Assembly: GCA_002684895.1 (NCBI GenBank)
Contig: NYVZ01000030.1
Location: 1 to 41,810 of the forward strand
Length of the DNA stretch: 41,810 nt
DNA from: Pelagibacteraceae bacterium
GTDB lineage: Bacteria > Pseudomonadota > Alphaproteobacteria > Pelagibacterales > Pelagibacteraceae
Direction: 5' to 3'
The position numbers were made by a program, and so were the translations under genes. The notes below the pieces were generated by a model. It worked only from the letters and a program-made list of their open reading frames with translations, had not been told where the DNA came from and ran no database searches. The first letter of the stretch is position 1. Each line of letters begins with the position of its first letter. Shown piece by piece: positions 37,437 to 41,810 of this stretch.

Positions 37437-39908
37437 ATGGCACAAGAAACTACATCTAAAATTTTAGCAATTCTAGGACCAACAAATACAGGTAAAACTT
37501 TTTTAGCAATTGAAAGAATGCTTGAATTTGAAAGTGGAGTTATTGGATTTCCGCTAAGATTATTAGCAAGAGAAGTCTATGATAAAGTTGTCGAAAAAGT
37601 TGGAAGTGAACGTGTGGCTCTAGTTACAGGTGAAGAAAAAATAATTCCACCAACAGCAGACTTTTATCTTTGTACTGTTGAGTCTATGCCACAAGATATC
37701 AACTTTGATTTTGTAGCAATTGATGAAATACAAATGTGTGCAGATCCGGAAAGGGGCCACATTTTTACTGAGAGACTTTTAACTTTTCGTGGTGATAAAT
37801 TAACAATGTTTTTAGGATCTGATATAATCAAAACTCTTATTTCTTATTTGGTTCCGGAAACAGAATTTATTTATAGAGATCGATTGTCAAAACTGACATA
37901 TTCCGGTTTTAAAAAAATATCTCGCATAAAGCCTAGAAGTGCAATAATTGCATTTTCTGTCGATGATATTTACGCTTTAGCTGAATTTGTGAGAAGACAA
38001 AAAGGTGGTGCAGCTGTTGTCATGGGATCTTTGAGTCCTAAAACCAGAAATTCTCAGGTTGAGATTTATCAATCTGGTGATGTAGATTTTTTAATCGCAA
38101 CTGATGCTATTGGTATGGGCATCAATATGGATATAGATAATATATATTTTAGTGGATTAAAAAAATATGACGGTAAACAAATTAGAAACCTAAGGGATAT
38201 TGAAATAGGACAAATAAGTGGACGTGCAGGAAGATACATGAACAATGGATCATTTGGGACAACAGGAGATTGTGAAAAATTAACTGATGAACAAATTGAT
38301 AAAGTTGAAAACCACAAATACGATGATGTTCTGAACATTTATTGGAGAAATAACGAACTTGATTTCTCCTCAAGTGCTAATCTTATTAATAGCTTAAACA
38401 AAAAGCCAATGGATCAAGTGTTGTCCAGAAATAAAGACTTAATAGACGAAAGTACTTTTAGATATTTGATAAGTGAAAATCCAAATTTAAATTTCAAAAA
38501 TAATAAAAGGAATGTTAAGTTATTATGGGAATGTTGTCAGATCCCAGATTTTACTAAAAGCTCATACAATGAACATACAGACGTAATATATAAAGTTTTT
38601 TCTTTTCTCGCTTCTAAAAATGGAAAAATTAATAATAGTTGGATGAAGCAGCAACTGAGTAATTTAGATAATTATGAAGGTAACATAGATTCTCTTGCCA
38701 ATAGGATATCTTACGTGAGAACTTGGGCCTATGTATCAAATAAAAGTAATTGGGTAGAGAATGCCGATTATTGGATTGAGAAAACAAAGGATATAGAAGA
38801 TAAATTGTCAGAAAAACTGCATGAAGAATTATCAAAAAGTTTTGTAGACAAAAGAATTAGTGTTTTATCAAAAGGCTTAAAGCAGGATATACAATTAAAT
38901 ACAAAAATTATTGAAGAAAATAAAATTTATATCAACGATCATTTTATTGGTAAAATAAATGGTTTAAAAATAGAATTGAACTATTCAAAATCTAATCTTG
39001 ATACTGATATAAAATCCTTAAAGAAAGCTGCAAGGTCAGGTGCTCAGCAAGAATTAAATAAAAGAATTAACCATATAGTTAATAATTCTAACTCCTTAGA
39101 ACTAAGAGATGATTACAAAATATATTGGGATGGAATTCGGATTGCAGAACTTAGACCCGGAAAAAACTATCTTAACCCTCAGGTCAAAATTCATGCTGAC
39201 GATACCATTACTGAAGATCAATATACCAAGCTTAAAGTTGCCATCGAAGTTTGGATCGAGATTAAGAAAAAAGATAATTTACACGATTTAATATCGATAG
39301 AAAAAGCTATATTTAAAAATTCATTTGCAAGAGGCCTGGCTTATCAGCTATTTGAGCATAATGGAGTTTTAAAGAGAGATAAAGCAAGCGAGCTAGTTGA
39401 TAATCTTACAAAAGAAGAGAGATTCAAATTAAGAAAAAATGGAATCAAAATAGGAAAATATCATATTTACCAACCAAGGATGATAAGGCCAAATGCAATA
39501 AAATTTAAAAGCATTTTATGGAAATGCTACTACAATTCCAAAAATTTAATCTATCCAAAATTTGGATTAAATTTCTTAATCAATTTTCAAAATAAAAATA
39601 AGGAATTTTTACTAATATGTGGATTTGAGACTTTTGGTAAATTTATCATTAGGATAGATATTTTAGAGAGGCTATTTTTAGAGATCATATCAAGATCCAA
39701 AAACTATAAATTTAAATTAGACTCTAAAATTTTGAATTTATTAGGCTGTAATAAAGAAAATTTTACTAGTTTCATTAAATTCTTGGGATATCAAAAAATT
39801 AATAGTAAAGATGATTTGGAATTTAGATTTATTCCCAAAAAAATAAGGAAAAATAATAAAAAAATAAAAGATAATGTTTTCTCAATTTTACAAAAATTAA
39901 AGGTTTAA
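37437..39908 (+). CDS. SUV3-type RNA helicase
   Basis: ILGPTNTGKTFLAIERML, GFPLRLLAREVYDKV, VALVTGEEKIIP, AIDEIQMCADPERG, ATDAIGMGINMDI, QISGRAGR. Confidence 0.93.
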   Translation: MAQETTSKILAILGPTNTGKTFLAIERMLEFESGVIGFPLRLLAREVYDKVVEKVGSERVALVTGEEKIIPPTADFYLCTVESMPQDINFDFVAIDEIQMCADPERGHIFTERLLTFRGDKLTMFLGSDIIKTLISYLVPETEFIYRDRLSKLTYSGFKKISRIKPRSAIIAFSVDDIYALAEFVRRQKGGAAVVMGSLSPKTRNSQVEIYQSGDVDFLIATDAIGMGINMDIDNIYFSGLKKYDGKQIRNLRDIEIGQISGRAGRYMNNGSFGTTGDCEKLTDEQIDKVENHKYDDVLNIYWRNNELDFSSSANLINSLNKKPMDQVLSRNKDLIDESTFRYLISENPNLNFKNNKRNVKLLWECCQIPDFTKSSYNEHTDVIYKVFSFLASKNGKINNSWMKQQLSNLDNYEGNIDSLANRISYVRTWAYVSNKSNWVENADYWIEKTKDIEDKLSEKLHEELSKSFVDKRISVLSKGLKQDIQLNTKIIEENKIYINDHFIGKINGLKIELNYSKSNLDTDIKSLKKAARSGAQQELNKRINHIVNNSNSLELRDDYKIYWDGIRIAELRPGKNYLNPQVKIHADDTITEDQYTKLKVAIEVWIEIKKKDNLHDLISIEKAIFKNSFARGLAYQLFEHNGVLKRDKASELVDNLTKEERFKLRKNGIKIGKYHIYQPRMIRPNAIKFKSILWKCYYNSKNLIYPKFGLNFLINFQNKNKEFLLICGFETFGKFIIRIDILERLFLEIISRSKNYKFKLDSKILNLLGCNKENFTSFIKFLGYQKINSKDDLEFRFIPKKIRKNNKKIKDNVFSILQKLKV

Positions 39909-39912
39909 TTTA

Positions 39913-40332
39913 ATGTTTTTTAAAAAGCAAAATAAGAAAAATAATTTTGATAATATTGACAAAGCAATATGTATGCTTCTTATTCACGCAGCTAGAGTAG
40001 ATGAAATATATGAAGATCAAGAAAAAAAGTTGATAAAAGAATATTTTTTAAAAATAGGAAAAGATAAAGAATACATCATAGAACTTGTTAGATATTGTGA
40101 AATTAAAGAAAAAGATAGTGTTGAAATTATTAATATGACCAAAGAAATAAAAAAACTTGATTATAAAAATAGATTAGAAATTATTGAAATCATGTGTAAA
40201 ATAATATACTCAGACCGCCAACTTTGTAATTTTGAAGATCGATTAATTAGAAAAGTTTCTGGATTAATTTACGTAGAAAATAGGGATGTAGGGGAAATTA
40301 AATTAAAGGTTAAAAATGACATATATAGTTAA
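39913..40332 (+). CDS. TerB-like domain protein
   Basis: All-alpha; [53 protein letters not shown]. Confidence 0.65.
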   Translation: MFFKKQNKKNNFDNIDKAICMLLIHAARVDEIYEDQEKKLIKEYFLKIGKDKEYIIELVRYCEIKEKDSVEIINMTKEIKKLDYKNRLEIIEIMCKIIYSDRQLCNFEDRLIRKVSGLIYVENRDVGEIKLKVKNDIYS

Positions 40333-40639
40333 TGAAAAATGTATCAAATGTAAGTTAACAGATTGTGTAGAAGTTTGTCCAGTTGACTGTTTTTATGAGG
40401 GTGAAAATATGTTGGTTATAAATCCAGATGAATGCATTGATTGTGGGGTTTGTGAACCTGAGTGTCCGATTGATGCAATTGAACCCGATACAAATCCTAA
40501 TACTGAAGAAATGTTATTGGTGAATAAAGAATATTCTTTAAAATGGCCAAATATCTCAAAAAAGAAAGAACCAATGTCAAATTGGGAAAAATATAAAGAA
40601 CAAAAAGACAAATTTAATAAGTATTTTGAAAAAAAATAA
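40316..40639 (+). CDS. fdxA: Ferredoxin (7Fe-8S/FdxA type)
   Basis: [55 protein letters not shown]. Confidence 0.95.
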   Translation: MTYIVNEKCIKCKLTDCVEVCPVDCFYEGENMLVINPDECIDCGVCEPECPIDAIEPDTNPNTEEMLLVNKEYSLKWPNISKKKEPMSNWEKYKEQKDKFNKYFEKK

Positions 40640-40697
40640 TTTCACTAATACAATTAAGATTGAAAAGTGTGTATTAATAATATAACTCACTGCACTT

Positions 40698-41444
40698 ATG
40701 CCAAAAAAGAAAAAAGTAAATCCTAAAAAAAACATTAAAAAAAATAAGTCAGCCAAGAAATCTGCTAAGAAAATTCTCAAAAAAAAAGTAGTAAAAAAAA
40801 ATTTAAAAGTAAAAACGAACAATCTTAAAAAGAATGTTTTAGAAAAAAAAGCTCCTCAGCCTTTAACTATAAAATCCGGTCAACAAAACGACATTATTGA
40901 AATAAAAAAAATTAAAAAGCAAGAAAGTGAAAAAAGAATTTACAAAGTAAAAGATTATGTAATTTATCCTAAGCATGGAATTGGCCAAATCATTTCAATC
41001 GATAAGCTCAATATTGCCAACATTGATGTAAGTGTATATAAAATAGAAATCACAAAGGATCGTCTAAATCTTACTATCCCCACAAATCAGCAGCAACATT
41101 TGAGACCTCTGTCTAGTTCAAACCAGGTCAACAAAGCTCTAACCATATTAAAAGGTAAGGCCAAAATTAAAAGAACAATGTGGAGTAGACGTGCAGCTGA
41201 ATACGAACAAAAAATTAATTCTGGAGATATATATCAGATTGCCGAAGTCGTCAGAGATCTAAACAAAAACACTGATATGCCTATTGATCAGTCTTACAGT
41301 GAGCGTCAATTATTTGAAAAGGCATATGATCGACTCCTTGGTGAAGTGTCTATTGTTATGAAAATATCTGAAGAAGAAGGTAAAATAAAATTGAATAAAT
41401 CTTTAGGTAAAAAGATAGAAGAAAACACTAATAATCAAACATAA
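40698..41444 (+). CDS. CarD/CdnL family transcriptional regulator with Lys-rich N-terminal extension
   Basis: VKDYVIYPKHGIGQIISID, WSRRAAEYEQKINSGDIYQIAEVVRDL, SYSERQLFEKAYDRLLGEVSIV. Confidence 0.93.
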   Translation: MPKKKKVNPKKNIKKNKSAKKSAKKILKKKVVKKNLKVKTNNLKKNVLEKKAPQPLTIKSGQQNDIIEIKKIKKQESEKRIYKVKDYVIYPKHGIGQIISIDKLNIANIDVSVYKIEITKDRLNLTIPTNQQQHLRPLSSSNQVNKALTILKGKAKIKRTMWSRRAAEYEQKINSGDIYQIAEVVRDLNKNTDMPIDQSYSERQLFEKAYDRLLGEVSIVMKISEEEGKIKLNKSLGKKIEENTNNQT

Positions 41445-41483
41445 AAAAAAACGCCCTTCCAAATTAGAAGAGCGTTTTTTTCT
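41445..41483. terminator. Shared hairpin terminator between convergent carD and the polybasic ORF
   Basis: aaaaaaaacgcccttccaaattagaagagcgttttttt: AAAAACGC/GCGTTTTT and TTC/GAA pairing. Confidence 0.8.
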
Positions 41484-41507
41484 AAAAAGTAAAAATTAAC
41501 TAAATTA

Positions 41508-41633
41508 CTATCTTCTTTTCTTTCTTTTTTTAGCTTTCTTTTTACCTTTTTTAGCTTTCTTAGCTTTCTTAGCTTTCTTAGCTTTTTTCTTAGTTTTCTT
41601 TTTAGCTTTTTTTGCTTTTCTTCTTGTAGCCAT
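41508..41633 (-). CDS. 41-aa polybasic histone H1-like protein (not in ORF track)
   Basis: MATRRKAKKAKKKTKKKAKKAKKAKKAKKGKKKAKKRKKRR; SD gggag upstream, promoter-like TTGACA, terminator downstream. Confidence 0.7.
   Translation of the reverse strand: MATRRKAKKAKKKTKKKAKKAKKAKKAKKGKKKAKKRKKRR
41546..41585 (-). repeat. In-frame 9-bp tandem repeat (GCT AAG AAA) inside the polybasic ORF
   Basis: About 4 consecutive copies of ttagctttc on the + strand. Confidence 0.8.
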
Positions 41634-41657
41634 CTTTAGCTCCCTTTTTAAGTTAAA

Positions 41658-41674
41658 CGAATCAAAGTGATTCG
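41658..41674. promoter_or_regulatory. Palindrome upstream of the polybasic ORF
   Basis: cgaatca-aag-tgattcg, between a TTGACA-like -35 region and the SD. Confidence 0.55.
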
Positions 41675-41810
41675 CTATTAACATATTTTTATTTTTTTAT
41701 ACAACTGATGTCAAATCTTTAATTTTCTAATTTTTTTTAAATTTTTTTTGAAAATCTTTTTTTTATTTATATTTTTTAATAAGTAAAAAAAGTTAACGTT
41801 TATGCCATTA

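Noticed and set aside
38069-38373. Minus ORFs opposite the SUV3-type helicase
   Set aside because: Overlap conserved helicase motifs on the + strand; no supporting signals.
40577-40822. Phe-rich minus ORF
   Set aside because: Antisense of the Lys-rich CarD N-terminus; low complexity.
41520-41590. Possible CRISPR or satellite because of repeated ttagctttc
   Set aside because: Period is 9 bp with no spacers and stays in frame in a Lys/Ala ORF; it is a codon-level repeat.
1-41810. Defence island, prophage, integron or toxin-antitoxin pair
   Set aside because: No integrase, transposase, restriction, Cas or recognised toxin/antitoxin signatures were seen; content is core metabolism and informational genes.

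Overview
This is a 41.8-kb, AT-rich, densely packed chromosomal window. It looks like a streamlined marine alphaproteobacterium (SAR11/Pelagibacterales or AEGEAN-169/HIMB59-like), inferred from composition, gene order and protein flavour rather than from a phylogeny. Most of it is housekeeping: rpmH-rnpA-yidD-yidC-argB-HAD-dapD-dapE, aacS-truA-fmt-def-recR-ybaB-dnaX with an SRP (4.5S) RNA gene just upstream of dnaX, pheA-kdsB-cytochrome c, bipA/typA, sodB, amt, a GMC oxidoreductase pair, and a SUV3-type helicase-TerB-ferredoxin-CarD block. I see no CRISPR array, tRNA, rRNA, transposon, prophage or recognisable defence system. The items most worth a second look are: (i) two conserved genes (a polysaccharide deacetylase and truA) broken exactly at A10 and A11 homopolymers, plus a pair of small membrane ORFs joined at an A10-ATGA junction; (ii) a regularly spaced (about 25 bp) array of palindromes upstream of an unannotated, strongly SD-led 48-aa basic ORF; (iii) an unannotated 41-aa Lys/Ala/Arg protein built on a 9-bp tandem repeat, with its own palindrome, convergent with a CarD protein that has a Lys-rich N-terminal extension; (iv) several small coupled ORFs missing from the ORF track; (v) systematic short overlaps of convergent genes. 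I found no clear evidence for a wholly new multi-gene system.
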